From positions 40,932,881 to 40,996,880 of the forward strand of contig OX419336.1 in the NCBI GenBank assembly GCA_948470475.1: 64,000 bases of DNA. Direction: 5' to 3'. The DNA is from Galaxea fascicularis. Its lineage: Eukaryota; Cnidaria; Anthozoa; Scleractinia; Euphylliidae. A program made the translations under genes and the position numbers. Positions 25,025 to 37,900 of this stretch are shown here, one piece after another (the first letter of the stretch is position 1; every line of letters starts with the position of its first letter). A model generated the notes under the pieces. The model made no database searches, was not told the DNA's origin, and was given only the letters and a program-made list of their open reading frames with translations.

Positions 25025-28000
25025 ATGTCTTGGCTAAAAGAGAAGAAAGGTCCAGTCGACCTCGATGAATTCAGAGATATTGACGAAGATGCTTTAGTTG
25101 AAGCTCTTTCTCCAGAAGAATTAGCAGATCTAAATGCAGCCATTGATCCTGAGGTAGGATTCTTGAATGAGGGTTATCATCTTTTGGGAATATTTGACAG
25201 CCTATTGGGCGAGCATACAATGATTTTGTGATCACGGCAGTTTATACTCGGGCAACAGAAATACGAATTTTATTCGCTTTAGGCACTGTCTGTACCTCAC
25301 GATTTTACTGTAAACTAGGACGTTTTATTCATCCTAATTGGGTAGTTACTTTTATTGTGAATGATATTGCGACTCCTATAATTTTACCGCTGGGGATCGA
25401 GTTTTAAATTTGCATGCTTGGTTCTCCAAGTTCTAACTTATCACAAAACTTTCTAGATGTAAAACCCGAGATGTGCCGATGTTTGGATTAAGGGGGTTCA
25501 TGAATACTCTTCCTTGGTTTACACGAGGTGTAAAATGTTTCACGTCACTTGTTTTTTCTTGAAAGTTACACTTGGTTTATTCGTGTGGCTACGAGGAATG
25601 TGATTTTGTGATAAACTTAACTTTTAACCTTGTTTGTTTTACGTAATTATGTGCTCAATGTGAATAAGGTCAAGGCGTTAGAACACAAGACCTTTTTCCA
25701 GTGGAATAACTAGATAGGAAAACAAAATAGAGCAGGATTTGAGTCCCTTCTTTATAAAAGGATGGTTTTTGTTATCATGTTAAATTCTCCATTATTCTTG
25801 CACCCAGGCAGGATTGTTGTATATCTTGATTCCTGTGCCAAGATATTTTGTTTTAGTCCAATCAAATGTTAAAAGTGGACAACTTTGTTATCCCATAGAT
25901 AGCAATATCCTTGATGGATTAAGTAAGGAATCCTTTCAACAATATTGTCAATATCTAAAAGCAATGATAATAAAGGATATCCATGTTACAATGGTCAGTT
26001 ATTGACGATTGTAACATGGATTTTCTGTTGGTTCTTTCATATTTAGTGAAGGTATTTGAACTGAAATGTATACCATATGAACAGAATTTTAGTCAAATGC
26101 TAATCATGCAGCTGATACAGTGTTTATGTGAGCTACTTTGATGCTCTCTGGATTTCAATACTCTGTTTTGCCCTCCAGAATGCCTTGCTTCCAGTTCATG
26201 AGCGTCAAGCAAATCAAACAGACAAAGAAACAACTGGTCCATTTGACAGACAGCACTTGCTGGACCACTTGGAGGAGCAAGCCAAGAATGCCAAGGAGCC
26301 TGATAATTATGTCCCCTATAAAAAGGAAACGCGAGGCAAAGTTTGGCGACCAAAGGAGCACCCTGGCAGGAAAGATGCAGAACCCATGCTTCCTGATGAT
26401 CTGAGTGAGGTGTTGGATAATGCCACTGATGAAGAAATGTTGGAACTTGCAGGTAAGTGTTTATTAAATAGGACTGGGCTGATCTGGTTTGTGCAACAAT
26501 GTTGTTGGGAGGCTCCATTATACTTAACTTCTATAGCGCATTACCATGGCGTAATGATCTGATGCGCTTTACAATTATTCTATACAGCTGTCAAAAAACA
26601 AAAAACAAAAACAAAAAGAATTACATGGATAACAATATTTACAAATAAAAATAGTAAAATAAAATAAAATAATTAAAAAATTTACAATTATTCTAAAAAT
26701 GCTTGTTTAAAAAGATGGGTCTTGAGTTCTGATTTAAAACTATAGATGCTAGCACAGTTCTTAATAGTAACCGGTAGATTGTTCCAAAGTTTCGGAGCCG
26801 CTACCGCAAAGGCGCGGTCACTGAGTGTCTTATAGGTCCTGCAAGATGTATGTAATCCATTAAGGATGATGCCTTCCTGGCTGCGTAAATTGAATCTCCC
26901 CTGAGACCGGATACAGAATAGGAAAGTTCCTGTTTGAAGGACAAGTCTCAGTTGATGGCAGGAATAAGGTTTGATCATGGATAGATGTGCGACATCAACA
27001 TTTCAGCACTCAGCAGTGTCCCGTTGACTTTTGGCTGTCTTTGCTACTTTTTGTTTCTTGTTTTTGATGATACATGTGCATTAGCAGTAAAATTGGTGTG
27101 CATCTTTTATAAGAAACTAACATTGCAATAGAAATACAATAGCAACTAAGAGGTGAAGTTGGAAGACATGACCTTGATAATACTGCGTTGGTAGCTTTTT
27201 GACATTGAACTTACTGAATGACATTATGTAAAAGATAAAAAAGAACCCTGCACCAGAAAAGAAATGAAACCAACAGTTGATTCTACTATACCAAGACATG
27301 TTATTTGGCCCTTAATCTTCTTCACAACAAAATTGTTGTGATGTACGACATTCCAGCTGTAGCTACAGTATTGTTTTCTACAAAGGAGGAAAGGTTTTGC
27401 TTTGAGGTGGTGAGGGAGGGGTGATGACTGATCTCTGGAATACAGAGTCTCTTTTCACAAGAAAATAATGAGATACCGGTATTTATTTCACCCTACCATA
27501 AAACTTGAATAATCATCTCTGTTACTCATGTAAGAGGATTGGATGTGTTCAACTTTTCTTTCAGCTATTCTTGGAGTTCATAGCATGCTTACACAAAGCC
27601 AGAGTCACTGGGCAGAGAAGACAGAGGCTGGGAAAGCACTCCGGGGTAGTGGCCTAAAGAAATACAAACCTGGTAGGTTAAGTCATTGTTGTTTAGTTTT
27701 GGTTATAATATTGCAACCTATTTTAACTGTTTGATTGAGAAAGTCCTCTTTTCTGAGTTGGAAAAATCACTCAAGGACTCTACAGTTGAACCTCTCTATA
27801 ATGGACAAAAAATAAAGGGTCGTTATACAAAGGTGGCTGTTACTGGAGGTTTGACTGTTAACCTTTTGAACCCCAAGAATGATCAGCATCAAATTTCACC
27901 TTGTAATATCAACACTTAATAAAACAAAGTGGTCATGAGAATTAAGAACAGGATCACACGAGATGAATTTGATTGATATCTTAACAGTTTCTCCTTACTA

Positions 28001-31000
28001 TTTTTATAGAAAAATGTATAGGTTTGACAAATGAGAATTTAAATTTTGTTCCTAGCATTTAAAGGGTTAATAACAGTCAAACATGAGAGTGGATTACCAA
28101 TGAGTTATGGTGAAGTACAACTCAATACAGTGTGTTACGATTTTAACATTTCAAAGTTATTTTATTGAGTCCAAATGAGTTTTTCACTACAGAGCTTACA
28201 TAAATGTTCACAGTAAACACACTGACATTGCTGTGTTACATCCTTGTTGCCAAAATGGGTTTTTTAAGTTGCAAATAACAAGTAATGGAGTGCTGTTGGG
28301 TCTTGTTGGGCATATTAGGTATTGTGAAAGCAGCCAAGATTAAAAAGCCTGACCTGACAGCAGTGAATGAAGTGGATCTGAGCAAAGCTATGGATCAGTT
28401 GAAGAGTAATGACCGCAAACTCACTACACTTAACTTAAATAATCATCAAGACGTGACAACAGAGGTGCTTGAAGATGTGGCAAAGGCCATGAAAACTAAC
28501 ACCAATCTAAAGCATCTCCATCTGGCAAACACACAGATGACTGACAAGACAGCTAAGGTAAGAGTGTGCTGAGAAATTTCACCGGCCAAAAATTCAAGAA
28601 GCGGAAACAAAAGCATGTGAGGTGTGGTTGGTGTCCTTTGTTTGGTTTCGGCAAAAGCCATTAACTAATTTTCCAAATTCAGGCCTTCAAATCAGAAAAA
28701 TTAATAAAGTTATCAGATTGACTTAAGTTTCTGACTTGGTAACCATTCTGTAGGCCAAAGATGAATGATTTTCAGGGAGTTCAAGATTTTGGGCCAAATC
28801 GTCACTTGTGCTTTTTCTGCACAGAGCCTTTCAACTAGATTCAGTGTTGTTGTTTCGTTCTTCAAGCCTTGTACTGTTGTTCATTAACAAGTGAATGCCT
28901 ATGTGTTTACATGTTAGTTTCTTGCATGTACATATTTTCTTTAGTGGAGCTGATTCTTGCCAATAAGTCAGTTATTTTGTGACTTGATGTTGTAAGTGAA
29001 TGTAATCCCTTGGAATGTCTTTGATTGGAACAGTCTTGAACCCTGGCCTTACTGCATTTGATGGCTGTTTAGATGGCAGCCACCTAATACTGACAGTGAT
29101 CGTACTCCCTCTTGAAATAAACTGCAGCTGTACTTACACATAAACATTGTTAACGTATGTTGCCTTGTTTTTGTCTCCACTTAGCTGTTTGCTGATGTTC
29201 TGAGTAAAAACAAGACTCTTGAGACGCTCAACCTAGAGTCAAACTTTTTAACCGGTGTAGGAATAATGGTAAGTAGAAAGTAGCTTACCACCTAGTGTTA
29301 AAAAAGATTTCATCCACTGTACAATTTCCACCAATTTACACACTCATTGTTATTTTATTCAGTGGAAAATTTGAGAATATTGCAATGTATTCCTTAAAAT
29401 TAGCCTGCTGTTTTCTTATTGACAGTTGTCTTGGCCAAGATATAATTTTTGAGTAATAGTAAATTATTTAATATTGAACATCCTTGGATGACATAGTTTA
29501 GTGTGTATCTTCTGTTGTTTGTTTTGAGGACTGTTTTCCATTTTTATTTCCAGGCAATCATGGAAGTTTTAGAAACTAACACCACCTTGCAAGCACTGCG
29601 CCTGGCTAATCAGGTGTGTGTACAGAGCTGATAACTCTGTCAGGGTGGATGAAACTTAGATTTAACCTTACTGTGAACTGGTCTAATTATTGTCTCTGAT
29701 TTTGAGACTTAATGACTGAAAAGTTGTCTCTTTGCACACCAGAAGCATTTCATAGAGTACTCAAATTACAGGTCTGTAGTTTGATAATGGAGATGTGTTT
29801 CATAATTTCAAAACAGTTCTTGTTCATTTTGTTCGCTATGTTATGATCAGGTGAGGGATTTTGGATCAGATTAATAGTTCATCCATCTAGGATAAATTTT
29901 GTCGTTCAGCTTTGTAGCATTTTATTGTTTAGGAAACAATATATTGGAGTGGTTTTGTTAGCAGTGATTATCAATTCCAGTCATGATATTTATTTCAGAG
30001 TGTATGTTTGAGCAACCATTCCCTCACAAATGACCATGCTTTGCTATCTCAAGAGTTGTTGGTTACAAGAAAGTCTGCTTTTATAATCATAAACACACTA
30101 AATTGTCACGCCTTCTGGTTTGTTTTCAAACATTTAATGTGCTTGATGTCTTGTTGGTTTTGGACTCATGTACACCTTCATTTCATAAAATAACATTGAT
30201 TGTCAATTATTGTTTTTCTTGTAGTCTGCTATAATTGGCAGCCAAGTAGAACAGAAAATTGTGAACTCCTTGGGAAAGAACACAACTTTGTTGAGTTTTG
30301 GCATGAGCTTTGACACTCAGGGACCACGGATCAGAGCTGCAGAGCTGATGGTGCGAAACAATGATTCAAGTAAGTTACTTCACACTTGAGCCACAAGTTG
30401 ACCTTGAACACAGTAAAGTTTTGTAAGAATCTCAATTTATTATCACGGTCAACAATATTTAAAAGAAAAATTATGTTTTAAAAAATAGAATACCTTTAAT
30501 TATTGTACTCCCTGTGGCCATGTCACTGGGACAGTTGCCTTTTGGTTTTTGTCACACCTGGGAGGATGAGACTTCAGTTCCTGCTCAATACACATTTCTA
30601 TGTTCCCCCTATCTGAGGGGTATTGAAAGGCATCTGTACATAATTTAAAATAATGTCAGATACTCGCTACTGTGTTTGGTTAGGTAATGAAAACAAGTTG
30701 GCTTGGAAGGAAGACCTACCAAAGTGTCCTTAAAAGTACTAAAAATTTGGTTTTATCCACAGAGTTGATAATGTAAATTGACCACTGTACATGGATTCTA
30801 AAAGTTGACGTTTCAAGCATTAGCCCTTCGCAACGCAAGTGTCACTTTTCTCTTTTGGAGCTTTGAGTAGCATTTCCTAGCAAAGGAATCAAAACTATAT
30901 AAATGCAAGTACTGGTAGTTTATAATATCCATTTTCCAAGTTCAGCGGCTCATAGGCACTTTGATTATTTCTATTGTTTTAGTTCGACTGGAGAGGGTTG

Positions 31001-31062
31001 AGAATGATGTTGATGAGGACGACGATGAGGAAGATGACGAAGATGAAGAAGATGATGTGTAA
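25025..31062 (+). CDS. TMOD: Tropomodulin
   Basis: Caps actin-filament pointed ends together with tropomyosin. Exons: 25025-25153, 26179-26452, 27565-27672, 28319-28557, 29185-29268, 29554-29613, 30225-30369, 30983-31062; total 1119 nt, 372 residues, TAA stop. Start: the first in-frame ATG in a GCGCC context, giving MSWLKEKKGPVDLDEFRDID. Family landmarks in order: DALVEALSPEELADLNAAID (N-terminal helix), NALLPVHERQ and TGPFDRQHLLDHLEEQA, YVPYKKETRGKVW, then a leucine-rich-repeat domain from about residue 175 (LTTLNLNNHQDV, LKHLHLANTQMTD, LETLNLESNFLTG, LQALRLANQ, TTLLSFGMSFDTQGPR). Length fits the family (about 350-360). The last exon encodes an almost purely Asp/Glu tail after residue 352. 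Introns hold a LINE fragment (26530-26985). Confidence 0.95.
26530..26985 (-). mobile_element. Truncated non-LTR retrotransposon 3' end
   Basis: The reverse strand encodes the C-terminal end of a LINE reverse-transcriptase polyprotein (RAFAVAAPKLWNNLPVTI ... SFKSELKTHLFKQAF), ending at 26688. It is followed by an A/T-rich tail and a GCGCATCAGATCATTACGCC/GCGCTATAGAAG terminal block. The 5' part is missing. Inserted antisense in tropomodulin intron 2. Confidence 0.75.
27779..27862. mobile_element. Decayed DNA-transposon end (AGTTGAACCTCTCTATAATGG)
   Basis: Sequence in tropomodulin intron 3 beginning ACAGTTGAACCTCTCTATAA, with an inverted partner GGCTGTTACTGGAGGTTTGACTGT ending near 27860. The inverted ends resemble small Tc1/pogo-type MITEs, but the assignment is by eye only. 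Confidence 0.4.
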
Positions 31063-32090
31063 TTCGACTTTATGAAATTTTCTTTGTTTGCGAGCCACTG
31101 GACAGGGTCACTCGGAGTAAGGGTGAATAACACATCCCTGTGGTGAGCAAATACTGAGAGTTTGCTGACAATTTGTGGTTCAGCCAGCTACAGATAGCTG
31201 GTGTGCACATGCTGTTAATTATATTCTTGACATCACTCTGGGAAAGAGTTACGTGGGAGAATGTTAAGCTTTGGTGTTTAATTGTATTAGATAGACATTT
31301 CGAATATAGTAATCGAATTTCACAAAATGTGATGCAAGCATTTGTTGTTGTTTCTTTTTTTGATTTTCTTTTTGAGGAAAGTTTGTGAGCACTAGGAATC
31401 AATATCAATAGCAGCGCATGGATTGTAATGAAAAAATGAAAGCTTTGCATTTAGTATTGCCTAAACTCGTGTGTTATTCCCTTTTGTGTGGCACACCTTT
31501 TTGTCCCTGTTGGATGAAACTGTGTACCAAGGATTATCAATATTGTTATGTGGAACAACACTTGTGCTTACAGCTGCATGTCATTACCAATAGTCAGTAT
31601 TCATCTTATTTTGGCCACTGTGAAGGGGTGGGGGGGGGGGGGGGAACAGTTAACATGATAAAACAGTCGCATGGGAGTAAAATTTCGTAATGGCTGTCTT
31701 GTTTGACAATCAAGGATTTTCAAGTTCATGCTCGTTTGAAGTATCAAGTCATAGAATTGATTTGGTTATTCTCCACTTTCATTGGCGGATCTCCTGGCAT
31801 TTTACATGCAAATGATTAGTAATTATCAGGCAAAGCAAAACACCATACAGAGAACTTTTATGTTGACATTCCAGGTACCATTTCTCGTTTATTGACCAAA
31901 CAACTACTTTTTGTGTCAAAAGTCTTAAGCTGTTACGGTTTCTACTGTAACCCATGTAACACATCACTGTCACGTTTTATAATAACATTTTAATTTCAAG
32001 AATTTCCACACCAAATTCTGTTGCAATTTCAACTATTGTGTGTGATGTTGCTTATGTTATCAGTTTAAAAGCATGATTAGATAATGGTAT
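31063..32090 (+). other. Tropomodulin 3' UTR and intergenic DNA
   Basis: No gene supported. T-rich sequence follows the tropomodulin stop, with a poly-G run at 31627-31643. No strong polyadenylation signal was picked with confidence; AATAAA at 32813-32818 is far downstream and beyond repeats. Confidence 0.5.
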
Positions 32091-32094
32091 AGAG

Positions 32095-32460
32095 TAGTAT
32101 TCAAGTCAATGTCGTAAAACCAAAACTAAGGCAATTTTCTCTTACCAATCACAAGAGACGAAAACAGTTCAGTGAACCAATCAGAATTTGAAGTAATTAC
32201 ATGTAATAATAATAATAATAATAACTTTATTTCAGTGTCAATCTTCTAGCTAGCCTATAATATAGGCCTACTAATCGGGGACACCGGCGAAAAGCGCGGG
32301 AAAAGGCACGCGTGCAACTCGCGATTGGGTTTGGTTTTGCTTCTCATTGGCTAAGAAAGTGGCGTGAAGTTTGCCAACCAATCACAGATTGAATTAAGGC
32401 AAAACCAACGTAGACGAGGATTACTCTAGACATGCAACTGAAAACCGCTTGAAATGAGAC
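32095..32460 (-). mobile_element. CCAAT-rich repeat, copy 1, with an internal insertion
   Basis: Reads on the reverse strand as the same family seen at 33560-33830 and 61845-62080: CACGCCACTTTCTTAGCCAATGAG, GCAAAACC, CAATCGCGAGTTGCACGCG, TTTTCCCGCGCTTTTCGCC, then CTTCAAATTCTGATTGGTTCACTGAACTG and GGTTTTACGAC. Between TTTTCGCC and the CTTCAAATTC block this copy carries about 100 extra bases ending in AAATAAAGTTATTATTATT, i.e. a small element with an (ATT)n tail inserted in the repeat. Confidence 0.7.
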
Positions 32461-33059
32461 GCATTTGCAGTTTCAAGAGCAAGTTTCAAGTATTTGTCGT
32501 TGTTTCATCACCTCGCAATAATTTGATTGATGAGAACAAAAATTAGCCGGTAGCAATTTGCAAAACTTGGCATCCTCTTTCAATAATATTTTCCTGCTTA
32601 CTTCAGCACGAGGTAATTTCTAATCTAAGCAGTAACTTGTAGAAAGTTGCTCTTTTATGTGTAGGCCAAAAGTTTTTAATTCATGCGTGCTGTGCTGTTT
32701 TTTTTTTTATGTAAAAATACATCATCACATTGTCATGTCACTTTGTCTCGAAGTGCTTTTCATTATTTACTAATTTCACAAACGTAATTCGAATTGTCTG
32801 GAACAGAAAAGGAATAAAACTCAAATTGATGTGAATGGTGGTTGGTAGAGGTAACTGGTGATGGAGAACAGACTTGAAGTAAAAGCTTTATTATGGTGTC
32901 TTTTCGACTCTGCTTTTTTAACCTATTAGCTTGCGTTGGAAGTACTGAAAATCACTCTCTTGGCAAAGGTAAATTAGGCTCAACGAAATTGATTGTGTTC
33001 TGCAAATTAGTCTGGGACAAGGTATATAATTTATAGTGCTTTGTTCCCAGGGGAAGTGG

Positions 33060-33345
33060 GTAATCTAAAATCCATAGCCGTTTTCAGACCTGGCCTCGTT
33101 CTTTTTCTCAAAGCGTTCTAGATCGTGATTAAGCTTCGCATCAGTGCCGAATTCAAGAATTGGTAAAATTCAACTCTAATATATTTTGGTTATTTCGCTT
33201 TCTATATTATTCGTTGGAGTTGAAAAGACAAATACGTTTATACGCTGTCGTGGTTCCCTTGAAAACCATTCCCAATTTAAGACCATAATGGTCAAAATCT
33301 ATTCCCGTTTTCAGACCAATACGGCTCAAAAACCTTACCCCTTGA
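33060..33345. repeat. Degenerate tandem repeat (TTCAGACC / TCAAAAACC motifs)
   Basis: Repeated phrases such as CCCGTTTTCAGACCAATACGG, CATTCCCAATTTAAGACCATAATGG and GGTCAAAATCTATTCCCG form a decayed minisatellite of about 35-70 bp units. It has an open frame on the + strand that I regard as non-coding. Confidence 0.5.
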
Positions 33346-33542
33346 ATAGGCCATTTCCGAATTACCACAGGCCTCTTTTTCAGTGAGTCTAGGTGCTCAT
33401 CCTTTCATATGCAAATCAATTTTCATTCACATGAACATGGAGTTCAATTTGCGTGTAAATGAAAATTGATTTGCATATGAAAGGATGAGCACCTAGACTC
33501 TCTTCAAAAAAGAGGCTTAAGATAATTCGGAAATAGACCATT
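33345..33542. mobile_element. Palindromic MITE
   Basis: Nearly self-complementary over 198 bp. Outer arms are AATAGGCCATTTCCGAATTA / TAATTCGGAAATAGACCATT, inner arms AGTCTAGGTGCTCATCCTTT ... and its exact complement at 33480-33499, with a loop around 33426-33458. There is no coding capacity. The two arms could form a long hairpin in single-stranded DNA or RNA. Confidence 0.75.
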
Positions 33543-33559
33543 GGAAACCATTTATCGGA

Positions 33560-33830
33560 AAACTGAACATGCAACTGGTTGGTTTTGCATCGCTTCGCTA
33601 TGTGATTGGCCAGCATAAGTCGCGCCACTTTTTCAACCAATAGAAAGCAAACCAAATACCAATTGCCACTTGCACGCGCGCTTTTTCCCGCGCTTTGCGC
33701 CCGCTACATGAATGACATTGCTTCGGATTCTGATTGGCTCGTTGCACTGTTTACTTCGGTTGTGATTGTTCAGAATAATTAATTTGGTTTTGATTTTACG
33801 ACACCCGATTGAAAACTGCTCGTAATAAAG
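33560..33830 (+). mobile_element. CCAAT-rich repeat, copy 2
   Basis: Forward copy of the family at 32095-32460: GTCGCGCCACTTTTTCAACC, CAATTGCCACTTGCACGCGC, CTTTTTCCCGCGCTTTGCGCC, TTCTGATTGGCTCG, TTTTGATTTTACGACACCCG, ATTGAAAACTGCTC. Several ATTGG/CCAAT pentamers lie inside. Confidence 0.65.
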
Positions 33831-34189
33831 AAAAGGCTTGTGATACGAGTGAGATAGTAATAGAGTTGCGAGGTCCCATCAGGGGCTACTGGGATACGGG
33901 TTATCTAGGCAGAAAATTATAGGGATATATAAACAATTGCGCGAAAATATCACCGGTTATTGTTCAGTTTTATCTGGGTGATATTCAGTCACGTGATGCG
34001 TTTAGGCCAATCGCGTGCTAGCGAAAACATTTGATGGATTATAAAATGGGATACTTGGGCGTGAAATTAACGGGATACAGGATGTTTAAAAAGACATTCT
34101 ATGATATCGAAACCGACATCATAGGGATACAAACCACAGGAATTAACAGGATACGGGATATTTAGGCAAAAACGTAATGGGAAACCTCT

Positions 34190-34465
34190 CCAACAAAACC
34201 CAAAAAATTCCCATGCCGAATCTCCGAGCCTTAAAAATTCCCAGAATGAACTGTACTTCATTCACAGCATTGAACTATGCGGCCGTGATGCGTGGGCACT
34301 ACCACGAACCTAGCTTCAGAATGTTTTGAATACCCAAAAAAAATTCCCTACTTAAATCAAGCCACACAAAAAAAAAATACTTGCCAAATTTTTCGAAAAT
34401 TTTAAACCAAAAAAATCCTTCGATCACCCTCGTCTGCACTTGAAATCCGGAGTACCCCTCCCCGG
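34190..34465 (-). mobile_element. Interspersed repeat, copy B (paired with 22617-22972)
   Basis: On the reverse strand it follows copy A phrase by phrase: CCGGATTTCAAGTG, GATCGAAGGATTTTTTTGG, GTGGCTTGATTTAAG, CATCACGGCC, TTTTTAAGGCTCGGAGATTC. The adjoining 33890-34190 is made of degenerate GGGATACNGG units (GGGATACGGG, GGGATACTTGG, GGGATACAGG) and may belong to a larger element. Confidence 0.65.
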
Positions 34466-34918
34466 GGCTTTGAAGCCCCGGCAGCCCTGGAGAATCTGGC
34501 ACTTTTTTCATTCTCAACAATTAAAAAAAACTGCCATCCACATTTTTTCAAACAATGGAAGCTTTTTTTTGTCTTTTTGTCTGTTTGTTGGTTATTTTTC
34601 AGAAGAATCGAAATGGCTTCAACAATTAGTAACGTCTTCTTGTTTTTATTTTAATCTTCAACAAAATTTGACTTAGCAAATCAATTAAAAAAGCGAGAAC
34701 TGTCTTTGTAACAAAACATTTTAGGAACGTTTTACTACTTGGCTATGACTCTTCAAGTCAATGCACATGGAGAACGAGTCCAGCAAATATTGTGGCGCTT
34801 GCATCATTTTTGTTTATCATAGAATCTTTTAATTAAAATTCTCCCATCTTGGTTCAGCGGTCTTTCCATTTCCAAGTAATCACCTGTCACGCGCGCACGT
34901 GCTGCGCAGAATCAGACA

Positions 34919-37900
34919 CTATTGATCTTCGTCATCCTGTTGTGAATCTGATTCGTACTTGTCCCTGAGTTTGGTGAGCTGCATCGCTATCTGAGTGTGC
35001 GTGCCTTCTGCAAGGGCTTTGGAACCCAAACACGATTTATACTGCTCCTTTGTCAGGCTGGGATCACACTTCTTTTCGTGAAAATAATGGAACAGATCTC
35101 TATCAGGCGCACGTATAATTCTGAAGGAGAAAGAAGAACAAGAGTGAATGCTTTATACGCTGTCATCTCTAGTTGTTATGCTGACACATAGCAGGCGAGA
35201 ATAAGGAGAATAAGCGTTTCTTCCTTGCACCCTTTACGAAGATACACCCTTAGTTCTCTTTAACTCTTCATCGTTTGAAAAATAAAGATGGCGGCCTATT
35301 AAACGAACGATCTTTTCATATTGGACACCAATGCCAATGCACTGCAGGCTAAGGCATGATGTTGACCAAGAGAGGATAAAGCCTCTCTTGTGTCGAGTGA
35401 CTATTCGAAGTAAACTTTTAAATAAATACTGAGGACTGATTCAAACGCCATTCTTTCAAGATAGACATAGAAACGAGATTTTCACTTCAGGGAAATTCAT
35501 CGGCTCAAGTTCCATCTTTAAGAGACTAGAAAACTTGGATCACGTTGTTACCATTGCATGATGCAAGAATTCAAGCCAGCAGAACGTTTTGCAACGTGTC
35601 AGTCGTATGGATACAATTCGTCACTGCAACCAAAACTGTCGTACCAAACAGGGACGTTACACGATGGGAACTGTTTCTGTAACATGTCAGTTATGTCCCG
35701 TCACCATGTTCCCATGTATGAACCTATTACATGTCCCTCCACGTCCCTGCTTAAGTTCCTACTAATTGAAAGGAAGTCACCTAATAAAATAATTTCATTG
35801 TCTTCAGATCTCAATTTAACAAAGTCCGTTCAACTTTCAAACTTCAACGTCCACAGATTTTCAAAGGAATCCTCAGGGATGAACCCTAATCTAGCCGACT
35901 CTGTTGTCTTTGGTAAAAATCCCATGCGCTGTAAGCGGAAACCGCGGTCTCCAGTGCTTTACGACCGTATACGTTTATACTACGTTACCTGGTATTGGCT
36001 TGAAGCAAGTGTCTCTGGTATAACACCAAATCCTCTGATCCCCATCCTTCGATACTCAAATCAAACCCGCCAACTCGAAGGTAGTCGGAGCGGTATTGGC
36101 ACGTCATTCCAAACCCGTATGCCCGCCAAAAACCATGCGAACGCTCTGCAGAGAGGAGAGACAAAAATGAACTATGTTTAGGAGGCGGTACGCCTTATAA
36201 CTGTTATTATTGTTTCTTTATAACTTTGTGTTATTCATTCGGTCATGCATACAAAAATTAACATGAATATATAAAATTCGTATATGTGAAATATGGGTCA
36301 AAGACTAAGAATGTATGCCGCGGCGAATCCTCGCATTTGTGAAAGTACCTTAAGAAAGAAAAATCTAACAGGCTGGCCCGTGGCAACTTTTGTTTCGGGA
36401 CATGTAGCAACTCTCGTAAGGTCTCACGAGATTGCCTTGCAACCCTTCAGGCGAACAAAAGAACAAACAATACAAACAATGGACCCTATTTCTAGAAACT
36501 TCGCGCATTATCCTTTCAGCCCATCAGAGTAGGAGTAATTTTCGACTGAAGTGTGGTGATTTAAGCCGTAAGTCAACTCTGTTTATTAGAAGGTCAAAGA
36601 GATGGAACTAAAAAGAAAAACTCTGCGACTTGAAAAAAGGCAAACAATTGAAAATAGTCTCCCAAACTGCATTGTTTTTTACTGTCTTCTTGCTACTGTT
36701 ACGAAGTATCAATGAAACGGAATTTGAATCAAACCTTACGATGATCGTTCATGTATTTGAATTTGTTCTTCCCCAGTTTAAATATATGAAATTTTTTGGG
36801 GGGCACAGAAATAGCTACTTCTTTCAACCTCTTTGCTACCACAACAACTACATCCTGATGCGTAGCCATATACTCAGCGGAACAATCGTCTCGATCTTTT
36901 CTCAGCATTGCTAATACGCCTTATCCTAAATCAAAGTACTGTGGAATAGTAACACCCTCCATTTATGTATGCGCTAGGCCTAATATCTTAAGTGGGTCAA
37001 AATTATGTATTTTGATCATCTTATAGCTAGTCAGCGTACATAACCTGCGATCAGCCGTTCTGCTTCCGTGGGGACAGGAGAGCGTCGACTTTTATGCTCG
37101 CCTCCCCCCCCCCGCCCCCTTCCGCCCCCTTAACCTCTCCTCACGAATGTCAAGAACGTCTGATCGCAGGTCACAACTTTCATGATCATCGTGACGTAAT
37201 CTTCCTCAATCGTTCCCAATCCAGTTGGCCATCAATCCAACATGGCGCCCAATTGTGTCTCAACTGCAGAACTAAAGAAAAAAATTAAACTCACCAATTT
37301 TTAATTGATCTCTAGGAGGCGGAATGATACCATCTTCGTAAACATTCTGTGGATTATATAAACTAAACACCATCGGGTAATATATTTTTTTCTCTGGCTC
37401 TGTGTACATGCGACACCGTCGCAGGAAGTCGGGCCGAAAAGTTATATCCACATCACAAAAGAAAAGCAAAACATTGGTGGGCGTTCCACTCCAATACATA
37501 ACTCCATCGTGAAGAGCTCTACCGCGGGAAAAAGGTTTATCTCGCATTATGAGTTGGTATTTTTTAAAACCATACGAGGCTTCGAGATCTTTAAGAGTTG
37601 ACTTCACGTTGTTGAAGTCTGACGCGCCATACAAGACGACAGTAAGAAATACGTGTTTGTCTCTTTTGATACACACGTCTATAAAATTGTCAATAAACTG
37701 CTGAAATCGTTCGAGTCTCCCAGACAAGGGCAGAATCAAGTTGATAATCTCATTAGGGTTTCTAGCATCACTTGGGGCTGTCACTGGTTGCATAGGCCCA
37801 AGAGGTCGCATTAACCGAACTGTAATTAATTTATTCGAAGAAGGATCTTTGAAGTAAAGCTCATAATCAATTCCCGCGTTGATATCGATTCTGTAAACTC

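Noticed and set aside
35558..36181. 207-codon + strand reading frame
   Set aside because: It runs antisense across exon 2 of the chondroitin GalNAc-transferase, whose reverse-strand translation matches the family exactly; the + frame has no recognisable domain.
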